Source of the DNA: Halovenus aranensis
GTDB taxonomy: Archaea > Halobacteriota > Halobacteria > Halobacteriales > Haloarculaceae
Length of the DNA stretch: 64,000 bases
Assembly: GCF_900100385.1 (NCBI RefSeq)
Contig: NZ_FNFC01000014.1
Location: forward strand, 1-64,000
Direction: 5' to 3'
In this document: positions 24,168 through 33,398 of the stretch, piece by piece
Layout of the letters: each line of letters opens with the position of its first letter
Position numbering within the stretch: the first letter of the stretch is position 1
Program-made: the position numbers and the translations under genes
Notes under the pieces: model-generated
What the model was told of the DNA's origin: nothing
Database searches by the model: none
What the model saw: the letters and a program-made list of their open reading frames with translations, nothing else

Positions 24168-25100
24168 TCACTCCGCCAGCCAGGCCAACAGCCCGTTCTG
24201 GGCGTGCAGGCGGTTCTCGGCCTGTTTCCAGACGATGGCGGTCTCGCTTTCGAGGGCTTCGTCGGTAATCTCCTCGCCGCGATGGGCCGGCAGACAGTGC
24301 ATCACCGGGCGGTCGCCGACAAGCGAGGGAGTCACCTGAAAGCCCGCGAAATCGTCGAGACGCTGGCCGCGCTCGTCGCCCTGGCCCATGCTGACCCACA
24401 CGTCGGTGTAGACGAGGTCGGCGTCCTCGACGGCGGCCGCTGGGTCGTTCGTCTCGGTCGGGGCCTCGCCCAGCGCCGCCGCCCGCTCGCGCACGTCGTC
24501 GTCGATTCCGTACCCCTCGGGGGTGGCAATCGTCAGGTCCAGTCCCGTCATCGCCGCGCCGAGGGCGAAGGACTGACAGACGTTGTTCCCGTCCCCGACC
24601 CAGGCGACGCTGGCGTCGAAGCCGCCGAACTGCTCGCGAATCGTCAGCAGGTCCGCGAGCGTCTGGCAGGGATGGGCGTCGTCGGTCAACGCGTTGATGA
24701 CCGGCACGCTCGCGTACTCGGCGAGGTCGAGTACGTCGTCGTGGGCGAACACGCGGGCGATGATGAAATCCACGTAGCCCGACAGCGCCCGGGCGGTGTC
24801 ACGGATTGGCTCCCCGTGCCCGAGGTGGATGTCCTCCGGACCGAGGAAGATGGCGTGGCCGCCGAGCTGTGTCATCCCCGTCTCGAAGGAGACGCGAGTA
24901 CGCGTCGAGGGCTTCTCGAACAGCATCGCCATCGTCTGGCCCGCAAGCGGCCGGTCTCGCTCGGCCGGCGCGGCCGCCTTTCGCGTGGCGGCACCGTCGA
25001 GAATCGCCCCCAGCGCCTCGGGCGTGAGGTCGTCGATAGTGACCAGATTGCGGTGCTCGTCGCTCTGTGGGTCGTTCATCGTGGAATTTGCCAGACTCAT
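24168..25100 (-). CDS. argF: Ornithine carbamoyltransferase
   Basis: A 310-residue enzyme with the carbamoyl-phosphate motif KPSTRTRVSFETGMTQLGG, the HPCQTLADLLT motif and the ornithine-side HCLPAHRGEEI. It makes citrulline from ornithine and carbamoyl phosphate. Its start overlaps the argE stop by 4 bp (25097-25100), so it is the last gene of the arginine operon. No carAB genes are in the window. A second ATG at codon 8 is an alternative start. Confidence 0.94.
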   Translation of the reverse strand: MSLANSTMNDPQSDEHRNLVTIDDLTPEALGAILDGAATRKAAAPAERDRPLAGQTMAMLFEKPSTRTRVSFETGMTQLGGHAIFLGPEDIHLGHGEPIRDTARALSGYVDFIIARVFAHDDVLDLAEYASVPVINALTDDAHPCQTLADLLTIREQFGGFDASVAWVGDGNNVCQSFALGAAMTGLDLTIATPEGYGIDDDVRERAAALGEAPTETNDPAAAVEDADLVYTDVWVSMGQGDERGQRLDDFAGFQVTPSLVGDRPVMHCLPAHRGEEITDEALESETAIVWKQAENRLHAQNGLLAWLAE

Positions 25101-26143
25101 GGGTTCAGTAGCTGTTCGGTCGCTGTCGTCAGTACGTCGCGTGCCCTGTCCAGTTCGGACAAGAGGAGGTGTTCGTTCGGCGCGTGGTCGAGTGCCGAGT
25201 CACCCGGCCCGTAGGTAACCATCGGACACTCCCACGCCGCCGCGAAGACGTTCATGTCGCTGGTTCCGGTCTTGCGGAGCAGGCACGGCTCGCCGCCCGC
25301 CTCGCGGATAGCGACGCGAAAGGCCCGGGCGACCGGCGTCCGCGGGCTCGCCATAACCGGCTCGATACCGTCAGAGAAGCTGACATTCCCAGTCGTCGTC
25401 TCGGCGCGGACGCGCTCGCGGATGTCGGCGACGGAGTTGCCGGGCGGAATCCGGACCTCCACCTCCATCGTCGCCGCGACCGCCATCCCGTCGTCGGTCG
25501 GCCCGCCGTCGACGGCCAACGGCTTGCAGGTCACGCGGTCGAATGTCTCGCCGTCGGACGAGGCGAGCGCCGCCTCGATGCGGTCGTACCACGCCAGCGC
25601 CGCCTCGATTGCGTTGCTCGACGGGCCGGCCGCGTGTGCCGAGTCCGTCTCGGTCTCGTAGGTCGCGGTCAGGATACCGCGATAGCCCAGCGCGACGGCG
25701 TCCCAGCCCGAGGGCTCGCCGTTGATGACCGCCTCGGGTGCCTCGCGGGTCTTGACCGCGTGGCGTGCCCCCCGCGAGTCGGTCTCCTCGCCGACGACGC
25801 CCAGAAAGCTCGCGCCGGTCTCGACGGCGGCGACGGCCATCGCGGCCAGCGAGCCCTTCGCGTCGACGCTCCCACGGCCCCACAGCGCCGGCTCGCCCGC
25901 CTCGGTCGGCTCGACGCGGACGGGAATCTCGCCGGGGACGGTGTCGAGATGCGAGGTGAGCAACGCGCCGTCGTCTGCGGGCGCGTGGACGTTGCCGACC
26001 TCGTCGGTCCAGGCCTCGCGGCCGTGTTCCTCGAAAAACGCGAGGAGGCGCTGTGCGCACGCCGCTTCGTCGCCGCTCACAGACGGCGTCTCACAGAGTT
26101 CGACGAGCAGGTCGCGAACGGCTGTCTCCATCGCTGCGGTCAT
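25097..26143 (-). CDS. argE: [ArgW]-ornithine hydrolase (LysK/ArgE type)
   Basis: A 348-residue M20 metallopeptidase. LLTSHLDTVPGEIPV and GRGSVDAKGSLAAM supply the first metal ligands, GVVGEETDSRG the catalytic Glu pair, and KTGTSDMNVFAAAW the C-terminal ligand. In the carrier-protein pathway it releases ornithine (or lysine in other organisms) from ArgW/LysW. The ATG at 26143 overlaps the argD stop (26140-26142). A second ATG four codons later is possible. Confidence 0.9.
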   Translation of the reverse strand: MTAAMETAVRDLLVELCETPSVSGDEAACAQRLLAFFEEHGREAWTDEVGNVHAPADDGALLTSHLDTVPGEIPVRVEPTEAGEPALWGRGSVDAKGSLAAMAVAAVETGASFLGVVGEETDSRGARHAVKTREAPEAVINGEPSGWDAVALGYRGILTATYETETDSAHAAGPSSNAIEAALAWYDRIEAALASSDGETFDRVTCKPLAVDGGPTDDGMAVAATMEVEVRIPPGNSVADIRERVRAETTTGNVSFSDGIEPVMASPRTPVARAFRVAIREAGGEPCLLRKTGTSDMNVFAAAWECPMVTYGPGDSALDHAPNEHLLLSELDRARDVLTTATEQLLNP

Positions 26144-27267
26144 CCTACCACCGTCCCGAGCGCGTCGACGGCCCGGTCTATCTCGGCCTCGGTCGCGACA
26201 AGCGGCGGGAGGAGGCGAACGACGGTCCGGCCCGCGGTCAACACGAGCACCCGGTGGTCCATCGCCAGCTCGCGGGCGACGGCACCGGCGTTGCCTTTCA
26301 CCTCGACGCCGACCATCAGCCCGTCGCCGCGGATGTCCCGGACGCTGTCCCCGAGTTCGGCTTCGAGTGCCTCGCGCAGGTACGTTCCCATCTCGTCGGC
26401 GTGTGCCGGAATCGACTCTTCTTGGAGCGCCGAGACGGTCGCCTCGGCCGCGGCGGCGACGACGGGGTTGCCGCCGAAGGTCGAAGCGTGGTCGCCGTAC
26501 CCCTCGGCAATCCAGTCCCGACACAGCGTCGCCCCAATCGGGAGGCCGTTTGCCAGGCCTTTCGCGCTCGTCACCATGTCGGGGACGACGCCGGCACGCT
26601 CGCAGGCCCACAGCTCGCCGGTCCGGCCGAGCCCGGTCTGTATCTCGTCACAGACCAGCGCCGCGCCCGCCTCCTCAGTTGCCTCGCGTGCGGCCGTCAT
26701 GAACTCGGCCGAGGCGGGGTTGATGCCACCTTCCCCCTGGATGGGTTCGAGGATGACCGCCGCGGTGTCGTCGTCGACAGCCTCGGTAATGGCCTCGCTG
26801 TCGTTGTACGGCACGAACTCGACACCCGGCATCAGCGGCTCGTAGGGCGATTTGTACGTCGACTTCCAGGTCGTCGCGAGCGCGCCCATCGTCCGCCCGT
26901 GGAACGCCTGCATCGTCGAGACGATTTTCGTGTTGCCCGTCGCCGCGCGGGCGAACTTGAGCGCCGCCTCGACGGCTTCCGTCCCGGAGTTACAGAGCCA
27001 GACGTTGTCGATACCGTCCGGCGCGGCCCCGGCCAGCGTCCCGTAGAGCCGGTCACGGACCGCGACGGGATAGGACGCCTGGACGTAGGTGAGCGCCGAG
27101 AGCTGGTCGACGGCTGCGGCCCCCACGGCCTCGTGGCCGTGACCGAGCGGCACGCAGGCGTAGCTCGCGCCGAAATCCAGGTAGTCGGTGCCCGCGCTGT
27201 CGGTGAGGTCGAGGCCGTCGCCCGATTCGATCTGTATCGGCTTCTGTGAGTAGACGAAATCACTCAT
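26140..27267 (-). CDS. argD: [ArgW]-glutamate semialdehyde aminotransferase
   Basis: A 375-residue class III PLP aminotransferase. The PLP lysine lies in TSAKGLANGLPIGA, the aspartate in LVCDEIQTGLGRTG, and phosphate contacts in CNSGTEAVEAALKFAR. It is the LysJ/ArgD member that transaminates the carrier-bound semialdehyde with glutamate. It overlaps both neighbours by 4 bp, or 3-4 bp at the argB junction if GTG is used there. Length is typical. Confidence 0.92.
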   Translation of the reverse strand: MSDFVYSQKPIQIESGDGLDLTDSAGTDYLDFGASYACVPLGHGHEAVGAAAVDQLSALTYVQASYPVAVRDRLYGTLAGAAPDGIDNVWLCNSGTEAVEAALKFARAATGNTKIVSTMQAFHGRTMGALATTWKSTYKSPYEPLMPGVEFVPYNDSEAITEAVDDDTAAVILEPIQGEGGINPASAEFMTAAREATEEAGAALVCDEIQTGLGRTGELWACERAGVVPDMVTSAKGLANGLPIGATLCRDWIAEGYGDHASTFGGNPVVAAAAEATVSALQEESIPAHADEMGTYLREALEAELGDSVRDIRGDGLMVGVEVKGNAGAVARELAMDHRVLVLTAGRTVVRLLPPLVATEAEIDRAVDALGTVVG

Positions 27268-28118
27268 GTCGCGTCCACCTCCGGAGCGTCGCTGTCAGCT
27301 GTCACTGCGCTCGGCGCGACGTGGGTGCCGCCGCCGTCGAGGGCACTACACACCGGCTGGTCGGCACCCGCGTCGGCGATGACCGCCGACGGCGCACCGT
27401 CAGAGAGTGCATCTTCGATAGCCATCACCTTTCGGCCCATCCCACCGTCGGCGACCGTCTCTACGGTACGCCATTCGGCCGGCGTCTCGACACGCTCGAT
27501 GAGGGTTCCCTCGCTATCGAAGACGCCGGGCACGTCGGTCAGGAAAACGACAGTCGCCGAGAGCGCGCCGGCAATCGCCGCCGCCACGCCGTCGGCGTCC
27601 GTGTTGACCGGCGTCACGTCGCCGTCGTCGGCACCCGCCATCGGCGGGCAGACGACCGGCGTGTACCCGTCTGCCAGCAGCAAGTCGAGCAGGTCGGTAT
27701 CGACCGACTCCAGGCGGCCGGCGTGGTCGCCCCGGCGTATCTTCCGTTTCCCGTCGTCGAGGACGCGCACGGCCGAGGTGCGCGGCCCGGAGAGGAGGCC
27801 GCCGTCGACTCCCGAGAGACCGACCGCATCGACACCGGCCGACCGGAGCGAGGCGACCAGCTCCGTGTTCACCAGGCCGGGAAGGACCATCTCGAAGACC
27901 TCCATCGTCTCCGTATCTGTGAACCGACCGACGACGCCGTCGGGCGTCTCGACGTACTCGGGAGTCATACCCAGCGCGTCGAGCGTGTCGTCGACGGCCG
28001 TCGACCCGCCGTGGGTGACGACGACATCCCGGCCGTCTGCGACCAGCTCGGCCACGTCCTCGAGTGCGCCCGCCGGGTCGACTGCCCGGGCTCCGCCGAC
28101 CTTGACGACGACGGTCAC
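27264..28118 (-). CDS. argB: [ArgW]-glutamate kinase (LysZ/ArgB type)
   Basis: A 284-residue amino-acid kinase. VTVVVKVGGARAV is the glycine-rich N-terminus, VVVTHGGSTAVDDTLDALG binds substrate, and VNTDADGVAAAIAGALSA and LTDVPGVF are the nucleotide-side motifs. It phosphorylates the glutamate attached to ArgW. GTG at 28118 is chosen because GGAGG lies 8 nt upstream. The GTG at 28127 would start inside that ribosome site. The same GGAGG-to-GTG arrangement occurs at the argX start. Confidence 0.92.
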   Translation of the reverse strand: MTVVVKVGGARAVDPAGALEDVAELVADGRDVVVTHGGSTAVDDTLDALGMTPEYVETPDGVVGRFTDTETMEVFEMVLPGLVNTELVASLRSAGVDAVGLSGVDGGLLSGPRTSAVRVLDDGKRKIRRGDHAGRLESVDTDLLDLLLADGYTPVVCPPMAGADDGDVTPVNTDADGVAAAIAGALSATVVFLTDVPGVFDSEGTLIERVETPAEWRTVETVADGGMGRKVMAIEDALSDGAPSAVIADAGADQPVCSALDGGGTHVAPSAVTADSDAPEVDAT

Positions 28119-28167
28119 GCGAGCCACCTCCAGTAGCGAGACAGGTCACAGCACCGCCCCGGTGCAG

Positions 28168-29202
28168 TCATGGCGAACCCACCGGGTGGAGTCCCCGAGC
28201 GTCGAGTCCGGCCGTCTCCTCGATGCCGAGTGCGACGTTTGCGGCGTGGACGGCCTGACCCGCCGCGCCTTTCATTACGTTATCTAGCGCCGAGATGACG
28301 ACGACGCGTTCACTCGATTGGTCGAGCGCGAACCCGACCTCGGCGCGGTTGGTGCCGGCAACCGACTTGGGTTCGGGGTAGCGATAGACGCCGCTCCCGC
28401 CCGCGACGAGGTCGACGAAGGGTTCGTCCTCGTAGCGTTCGCGGTAGGCCTGCCAGAGGTCGGCCTCCGAGACGGGCTCGTCGGGGAAGACGTGACAGGT
28501 CGCAGACGCCCCGCGAACCATATCGACGGCGTGTGCGCTGAAGGCCACATCGAGGCCGAGATAGGCCGCAATCTCGGCCTCGTGGCGGTGGCCGGCCGGT
28601 GCGTACGGCCGGACGACGCCGGACCGCTCGGGGTGAGAGGCGGCGTCGCCGCCGCCCGTGCCGCCCTCGCTCGACCCGACTTTCACGTCGACGACGACCT
28701 GTTCGTCGCCGTCGAGGATGTCCACAACAAGAGGCAACAATCCGAGTATCGAGGCCGTCGCGTTACAGCCCCCGGCAGCGACGAGGTCGGCACCCGGCAG
28801 GGCCTCCCGGTTGAGTTCCGGCAGGCCGTACACCGCGGATTCGAGCAGTTCCGGGCGGCTGTGGCCGTCGTAGTACTCCTCGTACAGCCCGACCTCGGGG
28901 AGTCTGAAATCCGCTGAGAGGTCGACCACGGTCCCGGCGGCGTCCCGGAAGCGGTCGATTTCCGCCATCGAGACGCCGTGAGGCGTCGCCGCGAACAGGA
29001 GGTCGACGCTCGCCAGGTCCTCGGGAGTCGAAAACCGGAGGTCCACGTCCCGGAGGTTCGGGTGGGCGTGGCCGAGGGTGCGGTTTTCTTTCTTGCGGCT
29101 GGTGGCCTGCACCAACTCGACGGCCGGGTGCTCGACCAGCAGGCGACAGAGCTCGCCGCCGGCGAACCCGCTCGCGCCGACGACACTCGCAGTGTAGCCC
29201 AT
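28168..29202 (-). CDS. argC: [ArgW]-glutamyl-phosphate reductase
   Basis: A 344-residue NADP enzyme of the LysY/ArgC type. GASGFAGGELCRLLVEHP is the dinucleotide loop, and GGCNATASILGLLP holds the catalytic cysteine. RPYAPAGHRHEAEI and HAVDMVRGASATCHVF complete the active site. It reduces the carrier-bound acyl phosphate to a semialdehyde. The ATG at 29202 is one base after the argX stop, so translation is probably coupled. The longer frame to 29268 reads through argX and is rejected. Confidence 0.93.
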   Translation of the reverse strand: MGYTASVVGASGFAGGELCRLLVEHPAVELVQATSRKKENRTLGHAHPNLRDVDLRFSTPEDLASVDLLFAATPHGVSMAEIDRFRDAAGTVVDLSADFRLPEVGLYEEYYDGHSRPELLESAVYGLPELNREALPGADLVAAGGCNATASILGLLPLVVDILDGDEQVVVDVKVGSSEGGTGGGDAASHPERSGVVRPYAPAGHRHEAEIAAYLGLDVAFSAHAVDMVRGASATCHVFPDEPVSEADLWQAYRERYEDEPFVDLVAGGSGVYRYPEPKSVAGTNRAEVGFALDQSSERVVVISALDNVMKGAAGQAVHAANVALGIEETAGLDARGLHPVGSP

Positions 29203-29203
29203 C

Positions 29204-30076
29204 TCAGTCACCTCCCGCCGGAACCGCGGCTGTCTCGACGGTCGATTCGAGCCAGTCGACCACCGCACCGGGAACGTCGACTGCCACCGCGTCGTTCAAC
29301 GCCTTGAACTCGACGGTGTGGTTGATTTCGTGGACGGTGTAGCCCGTCCCGGTCTCCATCAGGTCGATACCGAGCAGGCCGCCGCCGACGGCCGCACTCG
29401 CCTGCGCGACGAGGGCAGCGAGGTCGTCCTCGACCGCGAACTCCTGGGTTTTTGCCCCGTTGGCGGCGTTGGTCACCCAGTGCTCGCCAGAGCGACACAT
29501 CGCGGCGACGGGCTCGCCGTCACAGGCCAGCACGCGGATGTCCCGGCCCGGCTTGTCGACGAACGCTTGCACGTAGAAGACGCTGTGCTCGTAGTGGCCC
29601 AGCGTCTCCTTGTGTTCGAGTATCGCCTCCGCGGCCGACCGGGAGTCGATTTTTGCCAGCAGGCGACCCCACGAGCCGACGACGGGCTTTAAGACACAGG
29701 GGTAGCCAAACGCCTCGATTGCCTCTAGTGCCGCCCCCGTCGTGAAGGCCACTTTTGTCTCGGGGGTCGGGACACCTGCGGCCTCCAAGGCGAGGCTCGT
29801 CTCGACTTTGTCGGCACAGGTCGTTGCCGTCTCGGCGCTGTTGACCACTGGAATCCCGTAGGCGGCGGCGAACTGCGTGAGGTAGGTGCTCCGGCTGGTC
29901 GCCAGACAGCGGTCGAGCAGTACGTCGACTTCGGCCAGCGCCGCCGGCGGGTCGGCGAGGTCGAACTGCTGGTCGCGCACGTCGATTTTCTCGACGGCGT
30001 GACCGCGCTCGCGCAGCGCCGAGAGCAACAGCTTCTCGTCGTGGCGAATCCGCGAGTAGCAGAGCCCGACTTTCAC
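29204..30076 (-). CDS. argX: Glutamate-[ArgW] ligase (LysX/ArgX)
   Basis: A 290-residue ATP-grasp enzyme. VKVGLCYSRIRHDEKLLLSA is the family start. The ATP-grasp core includes YPCVLKPVVGSWGRLLAKI, FYVQAFVDKPGRDIRVLACD and GIDLMETGTGYTVHEINHT. It joins the amino group of glutamate (or aminoadipate) to the gamma-carboxyl of the C-terminal Glu of ArgW. GTG at 30076 is chosen because GGAGG lies 8 nt upstream, exactly as for argB; GTG at 30085 is the alternative. ArgW lies 33 bp upstream. Confidence 0.93.
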   Translation of the reverse strand: MKVGLCYSRIRHDEKLLLSALRERGHAVEKIDVRDQQFDLADPPAALAEVDVLLDRCLATSRSTYLTQFAAAYGIPVVNSAETATTCADKVETSLALEAAGVPTPETKVAFTTGAALEAIEAFGYPCVLKPVVGSWGRLLAKIDSRSAAEAILEHKETLGHYEHSVFYVQAFVDKPGRDIRVLACDGEPVAAMCRSGEHWVTNAANGAKTQEFAVEDDLAALVAQASAAVGGGLLGIDLMETGTGYTVHEINHTVEFKALNDAVAVDVPGAVVDWLESTVETAAVPAGGD

Positions 30077-30109
30077 TGACACCACCTCCCGAGCCCACCT
30101 GTGTGCACG

Positions 30110-30274
30110 TCACTCACCCCAGTCTTGCTGTAGCTCGGGTGCCTTGTCTACCTCGACGGGGTCGACCTCGAGCACTTCCAGCTCGGCACCGCAGGTCGAA
30201 CAGTCGAGTATCTCTCCGGCTTCGATATCGTCGTACAGGGACAGCTCGCCCCCGCACTCGATGCAGTCTACCAT
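30110..30274 (-). CDS. argW: Amino-group carrier protein LysW/ArgW
   Basis: A 54-residue, very acidic protein with CIECGG and CSTCGA forming a four-cysteine zinc ribbon, ending in the diagnostic DWGE. The C-terminal glutamate carries glutamate (arginine branch) or aminoadipate (lysine branch) as an isopeptide, and the acidic surface steers each enzyme to it. The gene is short and easy to miss. It is followed by argX after 33 bp. An AT-rich box A (around 30310-30330) precedes it, so argW may begin its own transcript separate from argGH. Confidence 0.93.
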   Translation of the reverse strand: MVDCIECGGELSLYDDIEAGEILDCSTCGAELEVLEVDPVEVDKAPELQQDWGE

Positions 30275-30369
30275 TGTAGCTTCTACTCGGCGACGGATTG
30301 ACTTAATACTTTTGAAAATACAAAATAAATTACATTACTGCAGGCGCCGCTAAACGCGCCGAATCCGTC

Positions 30370-30431
30370 CAAAAAACGCGTGTTCTGACTCCAACATCAG
30401 AAGTATGTCACCATCCCCAGACGGGGATGGT
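30370..30431 (-). terminator. Hairpin plus T-run between argH and argW
   Basis: A perfect 9-bp inverted repeat (30410-30418 with 30423-30431, core CCATCCCC/GGGGATGG, 4-nt loop AGAC) lies 91-112 bp after the argH stop. In the direction of transcription it is followed, about 35 bp later, by a T6 run at 30371-30376. This fits a terminator or attenuator that separates argGH from argWXCBDEF. Confidence 0.55.
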
Positions 30432-30521
30432 CGTGGCAGTCGTCGCCGCGCCGTTCCAGGCGAAACGGTGGCGTCGGCTCTCGGACGGCTGGCGGCGAGC
30501 GTCGCGCCGGGAGTGTGGGTA

Positions 30522-31982
30522 TCAGACATAGTTCGAGACTGCCGTGTCGCGTTTCTGGTGTGCGTCTTCGAGCGATTCGTGGTGTGTGACGAGCGTGCTG
30601 CGGTGGTCGTCGAGCGTACTTTTGGTGCGGTCGAGGTGAGCGGCCACCGTTTCGGGTGCAGACCCACCCCGGGAGTCACGACTCGCGACACTGCCCGCCG
30701 GGTCGAGGACGCGGCGGAGGGCGTCGATGTCGACGACCGCCGACAGCGGTTCGCCCAGCACTGTCTCTGCAGTCGCGTCGAGGGTTTCGACCGACGGTGT
30801 GCCGTCCGCGCGCTCGGCCGCCTGCGCGACGACCTCGTGTGCCGTCCGGAACGGGACCCCAGCCTGTGCGAGCAGGTCTGCGACGCCGGTCGCCGTCGAG
30901 AACCCCTCGCCGGCGGCCGAATCGAGCGCGTCGGTCTCCCACTCGGCGGTCGTGAGCGCGCCGACGGCAACCTCGGTGGCCGCGGTCACAGAATCGATGG
31001 CATCGAAGGCGTGCCCGCTCGCGCGCTGGAGGTCGCGGTTGTACGCACGAGGAAGCCCCTTCAGGGTCGTCAGGAGCCCGTCGAGTCCAGCGGTCGCGTC
31101 ACCGACCCGACCCCGAACGAGTTCGAGCGTGTCGGGGTTTTTCTTCTGGGGCATGATGCTCGACGTGGAAGCGTACTCGTCGGCAAGTGTCAGGTACCCT
31201 TTGTTGGCAAAGAGGACGCTGTCCTCGGCCAGTCCAGACAGGGTCGTTCCCAGTCCCGCGACGGCGGCAGTCGTCTCGACCAGGAAGTCCCGGGCCGAGA
31301 CGGCGTCCATCGCGTTTTCGACCAGGCCGTCGAATCCCAGCAGCTCGGCGGTACGCTCGCGGTCGACTTCGAATGGTGTCCCTGCGAAGGCAGCGCCGCC
31401 AAGCGGCGAGCGGTTGAGGCGGCCGTATGCGTCGAGTAGCCGCTCGGTGTCCCGGGCCAGCGCCCCCTCGTAGGAACACAGCCAGTGGGCGACTGTCGTC
31501 GGCTGTGCCGGCTGAAGGTGCGTGTACCCCGGCATCACCGTCTCGGTGTGCTCGCCCGCGGCGTCGAGCAACGTCGCACGCGCGCCGACGACCGTTTCGA
31601 CGGTGCCGAGCACGTCCTCGCGAAGGCGGTACCGGAGACAGGCTGCCACCTCGTCGTTGCGCGAGCGGGCCGTGTGCATCCGTCCGCCGGTCGGTCCGAC
31701 GCGCTCGATGACGGCCGTCTCGATTGCCTCGTGAACGTCCTCGCCGTCGGGAAGAGCGCCGTGTCCCGCGCGCTCGATATCCGCGAGTGCGTCGAGAATC
31801 GCACCGGCGTCCTCGGCCGCGACAATCCCCTCCTCGGCGAGCATGACGACGTGGGCGCGGTCGACGGCCAGGTCTGCCGCGAAGATGCGTTCATCGGCCG
31901 ACAGCGAGGAGAGAAACTCCCGGGCGGGGCCGCCGCTGAACCGGTCGCGGCGAACGACGCTCTCGGCGTGGTCGTCGGTCAT
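30522..31982 (-). CDS. argH: Argininosuccinate lyase
   Basis: A 486-residue member of the aspartase/fumarase superfamily. The signature STSSIMPQKKNPDTLELVRG is present, with TARSRNDEVAACLRYRLR and GYTHLQPAQPTTVAHWL. It splits argininosuccinate to arginine and fumarate. The ATG at 31982 is 4 bp after the argG stop, so the two are co-transcribed. The longer frame to 32147 overlaps argG and is rejected. Confidence 0.95.
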   Translation of the reverse strand: MTDDHAESVVRRDRFSGGPAREFLSSLSADERIFAADLAVDRAHVVMLAEEGIVAAEDAGAILDALADIERAGHGALPDGEDVHEAIETAVIERVGPTGGRMHTARSRNDEVAACLRYRLREDVLGTVETVVGARATLLDAAGEHTETVMPGYTHLQPAQPTTVAHWLCSYEGALARDTERLLDAYGRLNRSPLGGAAFAGTPFEVDRERTAELLGFDGLVENAMDAVSARDFLVETTAAVAGLGTTLSGLAEDSVLFANKGYLTLADEYASTSSIMPQKKNPDTLELVRGRVGDATAGLDGLLTTLKGLPRAYNRDLQRASGHAFDAIDSVTAATEVAVGALTTAEWETDALDSAAGEGFSTATGVADLLAQAGVPFRTAHEVVAQAAERADGTPSVETLDATAETVLGEPLSAVVDIDALRRVLDPAGSVASRDSRGGSAPETVAAHLDRTKSTLDDHRSTLVTHHESLEDAHQKRDTAVSNYV

Positions 31983-31986
31983 GGTG

Positions 31987-33180
31987 TCACGCTGTGGGGT
32001 CCCCGTCCGCGAGGCGGGCCTGGAAGCCGTGATACTTCGCGACGCCGGTGGCGTCGGCCTGCTCGATGCCGCCGCCCACGTCTGCTTCGTTGAACGAGGC
32101 CGCGCGCTCGCTGTAGACCGCGTGTGGACTCTCGCGGGCGACTGCACGGCAGTGCCCGTTCTCGAGTTTGACCGTCACGGTCCCGGTTACGCGCGTCTGT
32201 GTCTCGTCGATGAATCCATCGAGTGCCGCCACGAGCGGTGCGTCGACGAGACCCTCGTAGGCCTTCTCGGCCCACTGCTGGTCGACGTGGTTTTTGAACT
32301 GTCGCTCGTCTGCAGTCAGCACGAGTCCCTCCAGTGCCTCGTGTGCCGTCAGGAGAACTGTCGCTGCCGGGTGTTCGTAGTTCTCGCGCACCTTCAGGCC
32401 GAGCATGCGGTCTTCCATCATGTCGGTCCGCCCGATGCCGTACGCGCCGGCGGTCTCGTTTAGCGTCTCGATGAGCGCCACGGCGTCAGTCGCTTCGCCG
32501 TCCAGCGCGACCGGGGTGCCGTCTTCGAACTCGATTGTGACGAACGCCGGGTCACTCTCTTCGGGTGTGGTCGTCCACTCGTAGATGTCGTCGTCGGGAA
32601 TCGTCGCCGGGTCTTCGAGTTCCGAGCCTTCGACCGACCGGCTCCAGAGGTTCGTGTCGACGCTGTACTGGCCTTGTGACCCGCCCTCGACAGAGAGGTC
32701 GCGTTCGGCGGCGTACTCGGTTTCCCACTCGCGGGTGAGTCCGAGTTCGCGGACCGGCGCAATCACGTCGAGGTCGGAGTCGCGCCAGACCGCCTCGAAC
32801 CGGAGCTGGTCGTTCCCCTTCCCGGTACAGCCGTGGGCCAGCGCCGTACAGCCTTCGTCGAGGGCCACGTCGAGAATCGCCTCGGCGATGACCGGCCGAG
32901 CCAGCGCCGTTCCCAGCGGATACCCCTGATAGGTGGCGTTTGCCTGTACTGACTCCAGGCAGAGGTCAGCAAAGGCTTCCCGGGCGTCGACGACGTGATG
33001 TTTCAAACCCAGGGCAGCGGCCGTCTCGGCGGCTTCCTCGAACTCGGCCGCTGGCTGGCCGACGTCGACGGTGACGCCGATAACCTCGTCGTAGTCGTAC
33101 TCCTCTTCGAGCAGCGGAACGCATACTGTGGTGTCGAGCCCGCCAGAGAAGGCGAGCGCGACACGCGTGGTGTCTGTCAT
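31987..33180 (-). CDS. argG: Argininosuccinate synthase
   Basis: A 397-residue enzyme with the P-loop-like ATP motif LAFSGGLDTTVC at residues 8-19. LAHGCTGKGNDQLRFE and DTNLWSRSVEGSELEDP are family segments. It condenses citrulline and aspartate. It is the first gene of the nine-gene arginine cluster; upstream (33181-33398) is a non-coding stretch that should hold the promoter. Confidence 0.95.
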   Translation of the reverse strand: MTDTTRVALAFSGGLDTTVCVPLLEEEYDYDEVIGVTVDVGQPAAEFEEAAETAAALGLKHHVVDAREAFADLCLESVQANATYQGYPLGTALARPVIAEAILDVALDEGCTALAHGCTGKGNDQLRFEAVWRDSDLDVIAPVRELGLTREWETEYAAERDLSVEGGSQGQYSVDTNLWSRSVEGSELEDPATIPDDDIYEWTTTPEESDPAFVTIEFEDGTPVALDGEATDAVALIETLNETAGAYGIGRTDMMEDRMLGLKVRENYEHPAATVLLTAHEALEGLVLTADERQFKNHVDQQWAEKAYEGLVDAPLVAALDGFIDETQTRVTGTVTVKLENGHCRAVARESPHAVYSERAASFNEADVGGGIEQADATGVAKYHGFQARLADGDPTA

Positions 33181-33398
33181 AGCTTGTGTGTCATGGATGT
33201 GACCGCCCGACTGTCGGGCGGAAACTGCAACACGATACCGGTCGACGGATGGAAAATAAGTGCGGGCCTAACGGCCCGGTCGTGGTCGGCGGTCGACGGA
33301 CTCACTGTGTGGCGAACCGACGCCTGCGTGGTGAGTCCAGCGCATCTGTCTATTGTTAATCCGACTGCCGTATTAATAGTTTCCGGTCGTTTGCCCAG

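Noticed and set aside
22899-25214. 771-residue plus-strand frame
   Set aside because: It is the antisense shadow of cysS and argF in high-GC DNA; the minus-strand products have complete family motifs and this frame has none.
25169-28287. Several long plus-strand frames across argE, argD and argB
   Set aside because: They are shadows; the minus-strand proteins overlap by ATGA and carry the expected catalytic motifs.
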